Assembly: GCF_023703085.1 (NCBI RefSeq)
Contig: NZ_JAMQJY010000002.1
Location: 310,001 to 374,000, forward strand
Length of the DNA: 64,000 nt
Source: Alkalicoccobacillus plakortidis
Lineage (GTDB): Bacteria; Bacillota; Bacilli; Bacillales; Bacillaceae_D
Direction of reading: 5' to 3'
The notes beneath the pieces are model-generated. The model was not told where the DNA came from. It did not search any database and saw only the letters and a list, made by a program, of their open reading frames with translations. The position numbers and the translations under genes are program-made. Below are positions 38,448 to 46,684 of this stretch, in pieces. How positions within the stretch are numbered: position 1 is the stretch's first letter; every line of letters begins with the position of its first letter.

Positions 38448-39908
38448 ATGGAAACTTTAACATTAGAATGTTCGAATATAGAGGTCTGCTTTCAAGACCG
38501 TATTGTATTAAGAATACCATCATTATCCGTTTATCAATTTGATCGCATTGGTATCGTTGGAGGAAATGGGCAAGGGAAAAGCACATTATTAAAAATAATG
38601 AACGGAACGATTCAGCCTTCAAAAGGTAAAGTAAAGAGATTCGCTAAATTCGGTTATTTTGATCAACTGGCTAGCCCTTCCGTCACCGAGGTTGATGCCG
38701 AATTACAATCAAAATTAGCGATTCCAAATCACAGCAGAACCAATTAAGCGGTGGTGAGCAAACTCGCCTAAAATTGGCTGCCTTATTTTCTAACTATCAT
38801 GAAGGCTTATTCATAGATGAACCAACAACTCACTTGGATATGAAAGGAACTGACTTTCTCATTGAGGAGCTTTCCTACTATTATGGTTCACTGCTACTCA
38901 TTAGTCATGATCGCTATTTGCTCGACAAGCTTGTAACAAAGATCTGGGAAGTAGCTGATGGTCAGGTGACCGAGTACACAGGAAATTATTCAGACTACGA
39001 AGAACAAAAAAGACTTGAAGCGAAACAACAGCAGGAACGATACAAAATCTATCAAAAAGACAAAAGCAGACTGCAACGTGCCGCAGATGAAAAAATGAAA
39101 AAAGCGGAGAAGATTACGCAAGCCAATCAATCAATGTCAAAAAAAGAAACAAAGACTCCAAGCCAATAGAATGTTTATGACCAAATCGAAAGGCACTGTT
39201 CAAAAATCTGTTCAACGTGCGGCAAAGGCGATTGAAAAAAGAGTGGAACAGCTTGAGGAGGTTGAAGCACCTGAGGAAAGCAGGGATTTGCGTTTTCACC
39301 ACTCAAAGGCTCTCCAAATGCATAATAAGTTTCCAATCATGGCTAATCAGTTATCTATAACAGTTGGTGATTTGCCTCTGCTTGATGAAGTTAGCTTTCA
39401 ATTTCCTGTAGGAAAAACCATCGCTATTTCTGGGCCAAATGGAAGCGGAAAAAGCACATTGCTTAAGCATATACATGAGAACAGAAATGGAATTACCCTC
39501 TCACCAAAGATCGTTTTTGGCCATTACCATCAAATGTCCTATCAATTTAGTAAAGATGAATCCGTTTTTGATTATATTCAAAGCAGAACAGAGCAACATG
39601 AAGCGAAAACTCGAGCCGCACTTCACGCTATGAATTTCCAAGGAAATGATTTAATAAAAAATGTTCAGAATCTAAGCGGAGGAGAAGCGATTCGCCTTAC
39701 CCTTTGCGAACTCATCCTAGGAAACTATAATGTCTTAATACTAGATGAACCAACAAACTTTCTTGATGTTCACTGCATGAATGCACTATCCACATTTATG
39801 AAAGCCTATCAAGGAACGATCCTGCTCGTTTCACATGATCGTCGATTTGTCGAAGAGGTCGCAGATACCGTTTATGAAATCAAGGATTTGAAGCTTAAGA
39901 TAGTTTAG
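38448..39908 (+). pseudogene. ABC-F ribosome-protection protein (Vga/VmlR-like), two apparent frameshifts
   Basis: Three frames join into a protein of about 485 residues with two ATPase domains and no membrane spans. Domain 1 has GGNGQGKST, LSGGEQTRLKLA and FIDEPTTHLD. An interdomain linker follows (EQKRLEAKQQQERYK...), then domain 2 with GPNGSGKST, LSGGEAIRLTL and LILDEPTNFLD. Such proteins dislodge lincosamides, streptogramins A or pleuromutilins from the ribosome. The breaks are at CC 38740-38741 (one more C restores SRTQLSGGEQ) and at CCAAGC 39158-39163 (removing A gives TPANRMFMTKSKGT). The attenuated leader fits antibiotic induction. Both breaks are probably sequence errors. Confidence 0.88.
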
Positions 39909-39925
39909 GGGAAATTTTATAACAC

Positions 39926-39966
39926 CAGGCAGGCATCTTCTAAATTCAGGAGATGCCTGCCTGTTT
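39926..39966. terminator. Bidirectional intrinsic terminator
   Basis: CAGGCAGGCATCT pairs with AGATGCCTGCCTG followed by T5, between the convergent ABC-F and acetyltransferase genes. Confidence 0.85.
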
Positions 39967-39979
39967 TTCTCGGCCTCAT

Positions 39980-40513
39980 TCATGCTGTATACATAATGAA
40001 CCAGCAATCACGGTACTCTCCCTCATGCCATTCGTGCTTAACAAGAAGTTTCTGTTTCACAAATCCACATTTTTCATAACAGGCTAAGGCTCTCGCATTT
40101 TCAACCTGTGGATCCATTACAATTCGGTCTACGTTTTTTTCATTTATTAGGAATTGAATCATTGTTTGGATTAACGTGGTTCCAATACCCTTATTTTGAT
40201 ACTGCTCCTCCCCAATAAATTGATCTAAACCGTAATAAACTCCCTTTTCTTCGTTTAATCCATACGTTCGCTTTTCATCATCATCCAGTGGATAATACTG
40301 AATATAACCGATCGCTTGACCTTCCCACTCTATGATACATCTACTTGTTTGATCGTTTTGTGTATAAAATACTTGATGAACCTTTTTTAAATCAAAAGGA
40401 TTATCTCTACCTTCGTAAAACTGTAAAATCACTGGATCTGATAGCCATTTTACAAGCTTGTTTGCATCATCTTTTATAAGTGGCCGAACAACAAGCTCTT
40501 TGTTTTTTATCAT
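39980..40513 (-). CDS. GNAT acetyltransferase, aminoglycoside 6'-N-acetyltransferase-like
   Basis: The protein has 177 residues. GNAT motif A is QNKGIGTTLIQTMIQFL and motif B is VDRIVMDPQVENARALACYEKCGFVKQ, followed by HEWHEGEYRDCWFIMY, the ending seen in AAC(6')-type and siderophore-type acetyltransferases. LSDPVILQFYEGRDNPFD is likewise typical of AAC(6')-like proteins. The ATG at 40513 is placed five bases after GGATGG. Drug resistance is possible but not proved. A housekeeping substrate is equally possible. Confidence 0.75.
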   Translation of the reverse strand: MIKNKELVVRPLIKDDANKLVKWLSDPVILQFYEGRDNPFDLKKVHQVFYTQNDQTSRCIIEWEGQAIGYIQYYPLDDDEKRTYGLNEEKGVYYGLDQFIGEEQYQNKGIGTTLIQTMIQFLINEKNVDRIVMDPQVENARALACYEKCGFVKQKLLVKHEWHEGEYRDCWFIMYTA

Positions 40514-40792
40514 AAAGACCATCCTTTTTAGGTTGATTAAGATTAGTAAAAACAGGTAAAAATTATATTAGACGAGAAGATGCCAAATCACTTCTCCTCA
40601 TTTTATCAACATGATAAGTATAAATAAATGACAAAGCCTAAGTGGTTCAGACATAACTAGTAGACGACCTGTTTCACCCTCCGAATCATTATACCCTCAT
40701 AATTTCTCATATTTGTATGATTGACTAACACCTCACCCTAACAAGTATAATTTAAGTAGTGCATATAATTGTATCCATTAAAAAGGATGTGA

Positions 40793-41890
40793 ATGATGAG
40801 ACGTTTTCTATTATTAATCTTAATTATAGCCCTTGCTTATGGCTCTAGACACTTATGGATTGATTCAGCACAAAAGCTGGTTCCATCCTCGATTATAGAT
40901 TCAATTCCAAATGAAATTGAGAGTTCGCTCAATGACCTGACTCAGTACTTACAATCCCTATTTTCCGAGAATAATATATCCTTTGACACTGAGCAGAAGC
41001 CAGAAAGAGTTGCCCCAGAGTTATCTGCTCCTGAAGAGCAAGTATTTTCAGTTCATAATACGGAATTAGGAGATTCAAGGGCCGATGTCGAAGGTGAAAT
41101 CGGCGAACCAATGAGATCCTCGGAGAATGAATATGGTCTTAATTGGGTCACGTATCATGACGATTATCATGAATTTGTTATGGTTGCCTATGATGATCAA
41201 GACATTGTGAGAGGGCTGTATACCAATCAAGACTTGATTTCATCCACGACTGATATTGAATATGGAAGCGATAAAAATGTTGTTCGTGACCAACTAGGTG
41301 AACCAGAAACCTATATGAGTAAAGGACTATTTAGATATGAAGTCAACCAAGATCAGGAATATGATTTATTTCAAGTTGATAATAGTTACGTGACGCTGTT
41401 TTATGATGAGCATCAAGACAATACAGTCACAGCAATTCAAATTATCGATTATGATTTAGAGCAGAGTAAAAACGATATATATACGGAGCCCAACGATCAA
41501 CTAAAAGAAGGGTTTGAATTTCAATTATTCGACTTAACCAATGCGACTCGAGTCAATCACAACTTACCTATTTTAACTTGGGATGCTGATGTAAGAGATA
41601 CGGCGCGTGATCATAGTCTAGACATGGCTGAAAATGACTACTTTGGTCACACAAATTTAGAAGGTCAATCACCATTTGATCGTTTGCAGCAAGACGATAT
41701 TTCTTTTTCAACAGCTGGTGAGAATTTGGCTTATGGTCAGTTCAGTAGCATTTTTGCTCACGAAGGATTGATGAACTCCCTTGGTCACAGAGAAAACATC
41801 CTACAAGAACGGTTTTTGAACCTTGGCGTAGGAGTAGCTTTTAATAACGAGTCGCAGCCTTTTTATACAGAGAAATTTTATACGAGTTAA
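40793..41890 (+). CDS. Secreted CAP-domain protein with CAP-associated N-domain (YlbC-like)
   Basis: The protein has 365 residues. It starts with a signal peptide or anchor (MMRRFLLLILIIALAYGS). A CAP-associated domain covers about residues 95-230 (LGDSRADVEGEIGEPMRSSENEYGLNW). The C-terminal SCP/CAP domain follows (LFDLTNATRVNHNLPILTWDADVRDTARDHSLDMAENDYFGHTN, GENLAYG). The catalytic-like His and Glu of CAP proteins are present. It is exported. The cell-envelope role is not defined. AAAAGGATG precedes the start. Confidence 0.9.
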   Translation: MMRRFLLLILIIALAYGSRHLWIDSAQKLVPSSIIDSIPNEIESSLNDLTQYLQSLFSENNISFDTEQKPERVAPELSAPEEQVFSVHNTELGDSRADVEGEIGEPMRSSENEYGLNWVTYHDDYHEFVMVAYDDQDIVRGLYTNQDLISSTTDIEYGSDKNVVRDQLGEPETYMSKGLFRYEVNQDQEYDLFQVDNSYVTLFYDEHQDNTVTAIQIIDYDLEQSKNDIYTEPNDQLKEGFEFQLFDLTNATRVNHNLPILTWDADVRDTARDHSLDMAENDYFGHTNLEGQSPFDRLQQDDISFSTAGENLAYGQFSSIFAHEGLMNSLGHRENILQERFLNLGVGVAFNNESQPFYTEKFYTS

Positions 41891-41916
41891 AATTGAGCAG
41901 AGCTGCTTCTTCATCA

Positions 41917-41960
41917 AAAAACGCAGTGATCACCTTCTAGTGATCACTGCGTTTTTTTAA
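41917..41960. terminator. Bidirectional intrinsic terminator
   Basis: AACGCAGTGATCAC-CTTCTA-GTGATCACTGCGTT followed by T-run, between convergent CAP and NSS genes. Confidence 0.88.
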
Positions 41961-43285
41961 ATCAAACCAAATATAAAAACAATCAATATAACAGTTGGGA
42001 CAATGGTTTGCATGAGCAAATACCATAGATTTGCGGTTTCACCTAGTCTGCCACTCTCCATTCGATATTGTTCAAGCAAGAGACCTTTTTTCACTTTAAA
42101 CCCAACAAATAAGGCGATAAACAGACATCCTAATGGGAGCATAATGTTTGAAACAAGAAAGTCCGTTAAATCAAACACCGTTCTATCAAATAGAAGGACA
42201 TCACGTAGAAGATTATTTGAAAGTGCCGCAGGTATTGCTGCTACAATAACAAGCAGGCCAGAAATCATCGCTACATGATTTCGCTTATACTTTTTATTTT
42301 GAGTAAAGGCCGAAATCATAATCTCCAGCAAGCTGAAGGATGATGTGATCGTCGCAAAAAAGAACAATAAAAGAAATAAACTTAAGAATACTCCTCCTAA
42401 TGGTAGCTGTTCAAAAACGGATGGCAGAACCACAAATAACAAATTCGGTCCTGAATCCGGCTCCAGATTAAAAGCAAATACAGCTGGAAAAACAGCCAGA
42501 CCTGCTAGCAATGAAACGAAAAGGTTCAGGAACACAATTGAACCTGCTGATCGCGGCAAGCTTTGATTGTTACCTAGATAAGAGCTATATGTCACCATAC
42601 ATGAAAATCCAACTGCAAGTGAAAAGAAAGACTGACCGAGTGCCTCAAGTGTTCCAGCTGTTGTAATGCTGTAAAAGTCTGGACTAAGGAAAAAGCGAAT
42701 GCCCTCCATCGCTCCATCTAACGTTAAACTGCGTATAATGATAATTAATAAAAAGATAAACAGGAGTGGCATCAAATATTTATTTACTCGTTCAATCCCA
42801 TTTTTAATTCCAAATGAGAGCACGGCTACATTCAAAGCAACAAAAACAATCAAGCCAATAATACTAATAAGTGGATTTCCAACAATGGAACCAAATAATG
42901 CCTCATAGCTTCGACCAGGCTGAAGGATCGACCCTGTTAATGAGAGCATGGTATACGTTAGAATCCACCCACCAATGACTGCATAAAACGTCAGCAATAA
43001 AAAGCACCCTAGTACCCCAAAGCGACCAATCCACTTCCAGGCACCAGTTGCCGAAAGCTTGGCATAAGCCGATACAGCCTCTCGCTTAGAGCCTCGTCCA
43101 ATAATAAATTCTGATATTAATAGCGGCATTCCAATTAATAAAGTAAAAAAGATAAAGAGCAAGAAAAAGGCGCCACCGCCATTCATTCCCGTTAAATAAG
43201 GAAACCTCCATAAAGCACCAAGACCAATAGCGGCTCCCGCGGATGCAAGGATAAAACCTAATTTAGAAGACCATTGTTCATTCAT
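41957..43285 (-). CDS. Sodium-dependent transporter, NSS/SNF family
   Basis: The protein has 442 residues with about 11-12 membrane spans. The entry WSSKLGFILASAGAAIGLGALWRFPYLTGMNGGGAF is the diagnostic first-span motif of neurotransmitter:sodium symporters, and GFSCMVTYSSYL carries the substrate/sodium site in span six. Bacterial members import amino acids with Na+. It is a single gene, with substrate unknown. Confidence 0.93.
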   Translation of the reverse strand: MNEQWSSKLGFILASAGAAIGLGALWRFPYLTGMNGGGAFFLLFIFFTLLIGMPLLISEFIIGRGSKREAVSAYAKLSATGAWKWIGRFGVLGCFLLLTFYAVIGGWILTYTMLSLTGSILQPGRSYEALFGSIVGNPLISIIGLIVFVALNVAVLSFGIKNGIERVNKYLMPLLFIFLLIIIIRSLTLDGAMEGIRFFLSPDFYSITTAGTLEALGQSFFSLAVGFSCMVTYSSYLGNNQSLPRSAGSIVFLNLFVSLLAGLAVFPAVFAFNLEPDSGPNLLFVVLPSVFEQLPLGGVFLSLFLLLFFFATITSSFSLLEIMISAFTQNKKYKRNHVAMISGLLVIVAAIPAALSNNLLRDVLLFDRTVFDLTDFLVSNIMLPLGCLFIALFVGFKVKKGLLLEQYRMESGRLGETANLWYLLMQTIVPTVILIVFIFGLI

Positions 43286-43490
43286 GTTAAACTGCTAATT
43301 GCAGTGTACACCTGCCTTTTTTGACCGAATAGACTAACATTGAAGGTATTTAGATGAAAAGTCAAGTTGATCCCCAGAAAACAGGACAAAAGGTACCTTC
43401 ATCTCCCTTCATCATCCTGTATACTTACCCTAGTTGATCTCTTTATACGGGCTTGGCAGCACTCTCTTCATAAAGGGGGTGAGGCCATAC

Positions 43491-43574
43491 ATGACAGTAT
43501 TTGAGGCAATGTCCATCATGATCGGTTTTTCCATGTTAGTCATTGCAATCCTGTCTTTCAGAAATGAAAAATAA
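43491..43574 (+). CDS. Putative holin-like type I toxin peptide
   Basis: The peptide has 27 residues (MTVFEAMSIMIGFSMLVIA then ILSFRNEK) and matches the Hol_Tox pattern of a short N-terminus, one membrane helix and charged tail. GGGGGTGAGG precedes the ATG. A symmetrical hairpin directly after the stop can terminate in either direction, which would suit an overlapping antisense antitoxin RNA on the minus strand. The antitoxin is inference only. Confidence 0.75.
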   Translation: MTVFEAMSIMIGFSMLVIAILSFRNEK

Positions 43575-43612
43575 GCCCCGTATATGAGTTGACCGCTCAC
43601 GGGGCTTATTTT
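43570..43612. terminator. Terminator after the toxin, usable in both directions
   Basis: AATAAGCCCCGT pairs with ACGGGGCTTATT, with T-rich tails on both strands. Confidence 0.8.
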
Positions 43613-43649
43613 ATGCTCTATTGCGCCAGTCTCAAAGAGATCAGCTACC

Positions 43650-43690
43650 TGTTCTCCGATGTTTTGTTTCGGAGACAGGTTTTTTTAATG
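43650..43690 (+). terminator. Second downstream intrinsic terminator
   Basis: CCTGTTCTCCGA pairs with TCGGAGACAGG (one bulge) and is followed by T7. It lies only 40 bases after the toxin terminator, with no gene between, so it may end a separate small RNA. Confidence 0.7.
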
Positions 43691-43804
43691 TCAATTGTAT
43701 GTCTTCCTATTATACGTGAGACTTAACGGTTTATTCAATAGGCGCTTCTTGAAACTTTTTTCATGATAAAACGAATATAAGATGTCAGATGAAAGGAGTG
43801 TACA

Positions 43805-44977
43805 ATGCAGGAAACAGGTGGAATACCCACAAATGGACGGATTCGATTATTAGATATTCTCAGAGGTTTTGCCATTATCGGTACACTCGGTACAAATATT
43901 TGGTTATTTGCTGACCCCGGTGCCACACTAGCTCTTTTATCGTTTCAAGGAGAAGGAAATTCAATAGACACATGGATTAATGGCTTTTTAGGTATCTTCA
44001 CAAGTGGAAAGTTTTTAGGACTTTTAACGATCATGTTTGGTATCGGTCTTGAAATGAAATACAGGAAGGCCTTACGTGTTAAACTGCCATGGCTTCGTAT
44101 GTACATTTGGACCATGATCTTGCTTGGTTTAGACGGATTATTACATTTTATCTTTGTCTTTGAGTACGATGTATTAATGAGTTATGCATTCACTGGAATC
44201 ATTGTTGCTTTTTTAGTGGGCTGTCGTCACACTACTTTAAACTGGATAATGGCAGGAGCTGCAGCCATTCACCTTTTCGGACTTATGCTTCTAACTATTG
44301 TATGGATTTGGATGTTTCATGATGAAGCCTTATTTGCAGAGATTATGGGAATGTTTCAACAAACCGAAATCGTCTACACAACCGGTACATATCTTGAACA
44401 AATTCAATATCGCCTCTCCGATTTCTGGGGCTTACGTGGTGAAGCGATAAGCATTATTTTTATGAACATCTTTCTTTACCTATTTGGCATACGTTTGTAT
44501 CGTGCTGGAGCTTTTTCAAATGACACAAACGGTCGCAACATTCGCAAACGATTAATGATTTGGGGATTAGGACTCGGAATCCCGTTAAATCTATTAGCCT
44601 TTGTTCCTGGACACGTGTTTGACCTATCCGTTCGTTATTTATTCGCTCCAGTATTATCCGTCGGTTATATCGGACTCATTGCCTTTATATTAGAACGCAA
44701 TTTGTTCGGTTGGCTGTTGACTCGTTTTGAAATGATAGGAAAAACCGCTCTTAGCTGCTATGTCCTTCAAAATATTATTGGATCCGTATTATTTTACAAT
44801 TGGGGGTTGGGACTTGCTCCAGTCGACAATGTGTATGGAGTCATTGGCGCGTGGATTCTCATCACCATTATCATGATGATAGTCGCTCAACTTTTTGTCA
44901 GGTTGTTTGGAATAGGCCCATTAGAATGGGTATGGCGCAAACTCTCGAGTGCACCGTTTAAAAGCTTAAGTAGGTAG
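43805..44977 (+). CDS. DUF418 family membrane protein (YeiB/YxaH-like)
   Basis: The protein has 390 residues and about ten membrane spans. The beginning NGRIRLLDILRGFAIIGTLGTNIWLF is the usual DUF418 entry and the C-terminal half contains the DUF418 core (FEMIGKTALSCYVLQNIIGSVLFYNWGLG). Function is unknown. It is distantly related to membrane acyltransferases. Its TAG stop codon is the target duplicated by the neighbouring IS3 element, so the reading frame was left intact. Confidence 0.88.
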   Translation: MQETGGIPTNGRIRLLDILRGFAIIGTLGTNIWLFADPGATLALLSFQGEGNSIDTWINGFLGIFTSGKFLGLLTIMFGIGLEMKYRKALRVKLPWLRMYIWTMILLGLDGLLHFIFVFEYDVLMSYAFTGIIVAFLVGCRHTTLNWIMAGAAAIHLFGLMLLTIVWIWMFHDEALFAEIMGMFQQTEIVYTTGTYLEQIQYRLSDFWGLRGEAISIIFMNIFLYLFGIRLYRAGAFSNDTNGRNIRKRLMIWGLGLGIPLNLLAFVPGHVFDLSVRYLFAPVLSVGYIGLIAFILERNLFGWLLTRFEMIGKTALSCYVLQNIIGSVLFYNWGLGLAPVDNVYGVIGAWILITIIMMIVAQLFVRLFGIGPLEWVWRKLSSAPFKSLSR

Positions 44978-44995
44978 TGGTATGTCAACACTAAA

Positions 44996-45796
44996 CTAGA
45001 CAAATTCCTTAAGGTGCGTGACTTTGTATTCTTCCGGTGTTAAATAGTTAAGAGATCCATGAATACGAACATGGTTAAACCAATGGACGAAATCAAATAA
45101 AGCGAGATCAAGTTCTTGTTGGCTAGAGAAGATCTGACCTGAGACAAACTCCGTCTTAACTGCTTTAAATGTTGCTTCTGCGACAGCGTTATCGTAGGGC
45201 GTTCCTTTATGGCTTAATGATCTCTCAATACTAAACGTCGAAAGAGCTTCCTCGATGAGGTGGTTCTTAAATTCTCCACCTCGGTCTGTATGAAACATTC
45301 CAAGTTTATGAAGGTTGTAAGGAATCGAGGCGAAGGCGCGTTGAACCAGAGCTGCGTCCTTATTCGGTCCAGCACTATAGCCAATAATTTCTCGATTATA
45401 TAAATCAATGATGATGCAAATATAATGCCACTTGTCCTTCACGCGTACATAAGTCAGGTCACTCACGACGACTTTGAGCACTTGTTCTTGTTTAAACTGT
45501 CGATCTAACACATTCTCAATACTGGCTTCGTTAGACGGACTCCGAGTCGGTTTATATTGGGCAACGGTATATTTCGAAACGAGCCCTTTTTCTTTCATGA
45601 TTCGTCCAATACGTCGTCGAGAGACTTGCCAGCCTCTTCTCTCAAGCATTTTTTTAATTTTGCGCTGACCAAAAGACTGTCTACTCTGATGAAAAATCTC
45701 GGTAATCAAGGCCCTAAGGGCCTCTTCTTCCTTTTTGCACGGTTGTTTGGCCTCATAATAAAACGTGCTTCTTGGAAGCTTAAGAACAGCGCACAT
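44996..45796 (-). CDS. IS3-family transposase OrfB (integrase catalytic part)
   Basis: The protein has 266 residues from the first ATG, with frame open further upstream into OrfA (KIRVIQQNRHKYSVTDM). An HTH_21-like region is followed by an rve integrase domain with catalytic Asp in VVSDLTYVRV, Asp in FHTDRGGEF and Glu in NAVAEATFKAVKTE. It is normally made as an OrfAB fusion by -1 frameshifting. A T TTA AAG heptamer in OrfA frame lies at 45868-45874. An A4 run (GCGAAAATC) nearby is an alternative slip site. Confidence 0.93.
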   Translation of the reverse strand: MCAVLKLPRSTFYYEAKQPCKKEEEALRALITEIFHQSRQSFGQRKIKKMLERRGWQVSRRRIGRIMKEKGLVSKYTVAQYKPTRSPSNEASIENVLDRQFKQEQVLKVVVSDLTYVRVKDKWHYICIIIDLYNREIIGYSAGPNKDAALVQRAFASIPYNLHKLGMFHTDRGGEFKNHLIEEALSTFSIERSLSHKGTPYDNAVAEATFKAVKTEFVSGQIFSSQQELDLALFDFVHWFNHVRIHGSLNYLTPEEYKVTHLKEFV

Positions 45797-45831
45797 ATCA
45801 GTGACAGAGTATTTATGCCGGTTCTGTTGAA

Positions 45832-46122
45832 TTACTCGGATTTTCGCCCCATAATCAGCGCTGCTTGCTTTAAAATATCATTTTCCATAGCCAGTTTCTG
45901 ATTTTCTTTGCGTAACTTTAGTAGTTCTTCTTGTTCAGGACTCCGATTGTCCTTTTCTTCAAAAGAACCACTATTGCGAAACTGACTCACCCACCGATCA
46001 AAGGTAGATGGATTTAACTCATATTCTCTAATAATCTCAGTACGAGGCTTCCCTGCCTCATATAGTTGAACAAGTTGCTTTTTAAATGGTGATGAAAAGA
46101 TTCGACGATTTCTTTTAGTCAT
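45832..46122 (-). CDS. IS3-family transposase OrfA
   Basis: The protein has 96 residues with a helix-turn-helix of the HTH_Tnp_1 type (RIFSSPFKKQLVQLYEAGKPRTEIIREYELNPSTFDRWVSQF) and a leucine-zipper-like end (EQEELLKLRKENQKLAMENDILKQAALIMG). It binds the IS ends and, by frameshifting, forms the N-terminus of OrfAB. Confidence 0.93.
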   Translation of the reverse strand: MTKRNRRIFSSPFKKQLVQLYEAGKPRTEIIREYELNPSTFDRWVSQFRNSGSFEEKDNRSPEQEELLKLRKENQKLAMENDILKQAALIMGRKSE

Positions 46123-46282
46123 AAGACATTCTCCTCTTATGGGTTTGACCCCAGTTTAGTAGACCTTAGAGAATCTGTCTAATTAAGTGTAACCGGTCCA
46201 TAGTTTGTTTTTGATAGGTGGGGATTGAGGTGATAGGAGTTACTCGCCGAGATTCCTTTTATTGTTGTTGATGAGGTGGGTT

Positions 46283-46540
46283 GGGTTCTCTTTACTGATA
46301 TGTGGCTCTCTTTACCGATATCTCGCTCTCTTTACTGATATCTCGCTCCCTTTACCGATATCCCGCTCTCTTTACTGATTTCCGGCTCTCTTTACTGATA
46401 TCCTACTCTCTTTGCCGATATCCGGTTCTCTTTACTGATATCCCGCTCTCTTTGCCGATATCCTGCTCTCTTTACTGATATCCTGCTCTCTTTACCGATA
46501 TCCCGCTCTCTTTACTGATATCCCGGTCTCTTTCTGATAC
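46283..46540. repeat. Tandem 20-bp repeat array, 13 units
   Basis: The unit GCTCTCTTTACTGATATCCC recurs with TTTAC/TTTGC starts at 46291, 46311, 46331 and so on to 46511 at an exact 20-bp step, ending in a shorter copy at 46531. Variation is mostly C/T at fixed positions (ACTG/ACCG/GCCG). It has no spacer/repeat alternation, so it is not CRISPR. It lies between the IS3 end and the BAAT-like gene. Confidence 0.92.
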
Positions 46541-46560
46541 CTTGGTCTCTTGCTCTCATT

Positions 46561-46672
46561 CTCGATTCTGATCTCTCATCCTTGATTCCGTTCCCTCTTC
46601 CTCGATTCCGATCTCTCTTCCTTGATTCCGATCTCTCTTCCTCGATTCCGTTCCCTCTTCCTTGATTCCGCA
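46561..46672. repeat. Second 20-bp repeat array, 6 units
   Basis: The unit CTCGATTCCGATCTCTCTTC recurs six times. GATTC starts at 46564, 46584, 46604, 46624, 46644 and 46664, exactly 20 bp apart. Units alternate CTC/CTT at their start and GATCTC/GTTCCC inside. The sequence differs from the array beside it but the period is identical. Confidence 0.9.
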
Positions 46673-46684
46673 ACCGCAACAACC

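Larger units (their letters stand above)
44978..46200 (-). mobile_element. IS3-family insertion sequence, complete, 1223 bp
   Basis: Imperfect terminal inverted repeats of about 37 bp begin TGGTATGTCAACACT on the left and TGGACCGGTTACACT (reverse strand) on the right, sharing the ends ACT-AA-TAGACA-ATTC--TAAGG. The flanking TAG at 44975-44977 and 46201-46203 is a 3-bp target duplication, normal for IS3. It encodes OrfA and OrfB in the -1 relation required for a fused transposase. Both frames are open, so the copy may be active. Confidence 0.92.

Noticed and set aside
38239..38622. Minus-strand frame of 127 residues across the ABC-F leader
   Set aside because: It overlaps the attenuator and the start of a clear gene on the other strand, with no coding signs.
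46283..46672. Possible CRISPR array
   Set aside because: Units abut at 20 bp without spacers, and no cas genes are present.
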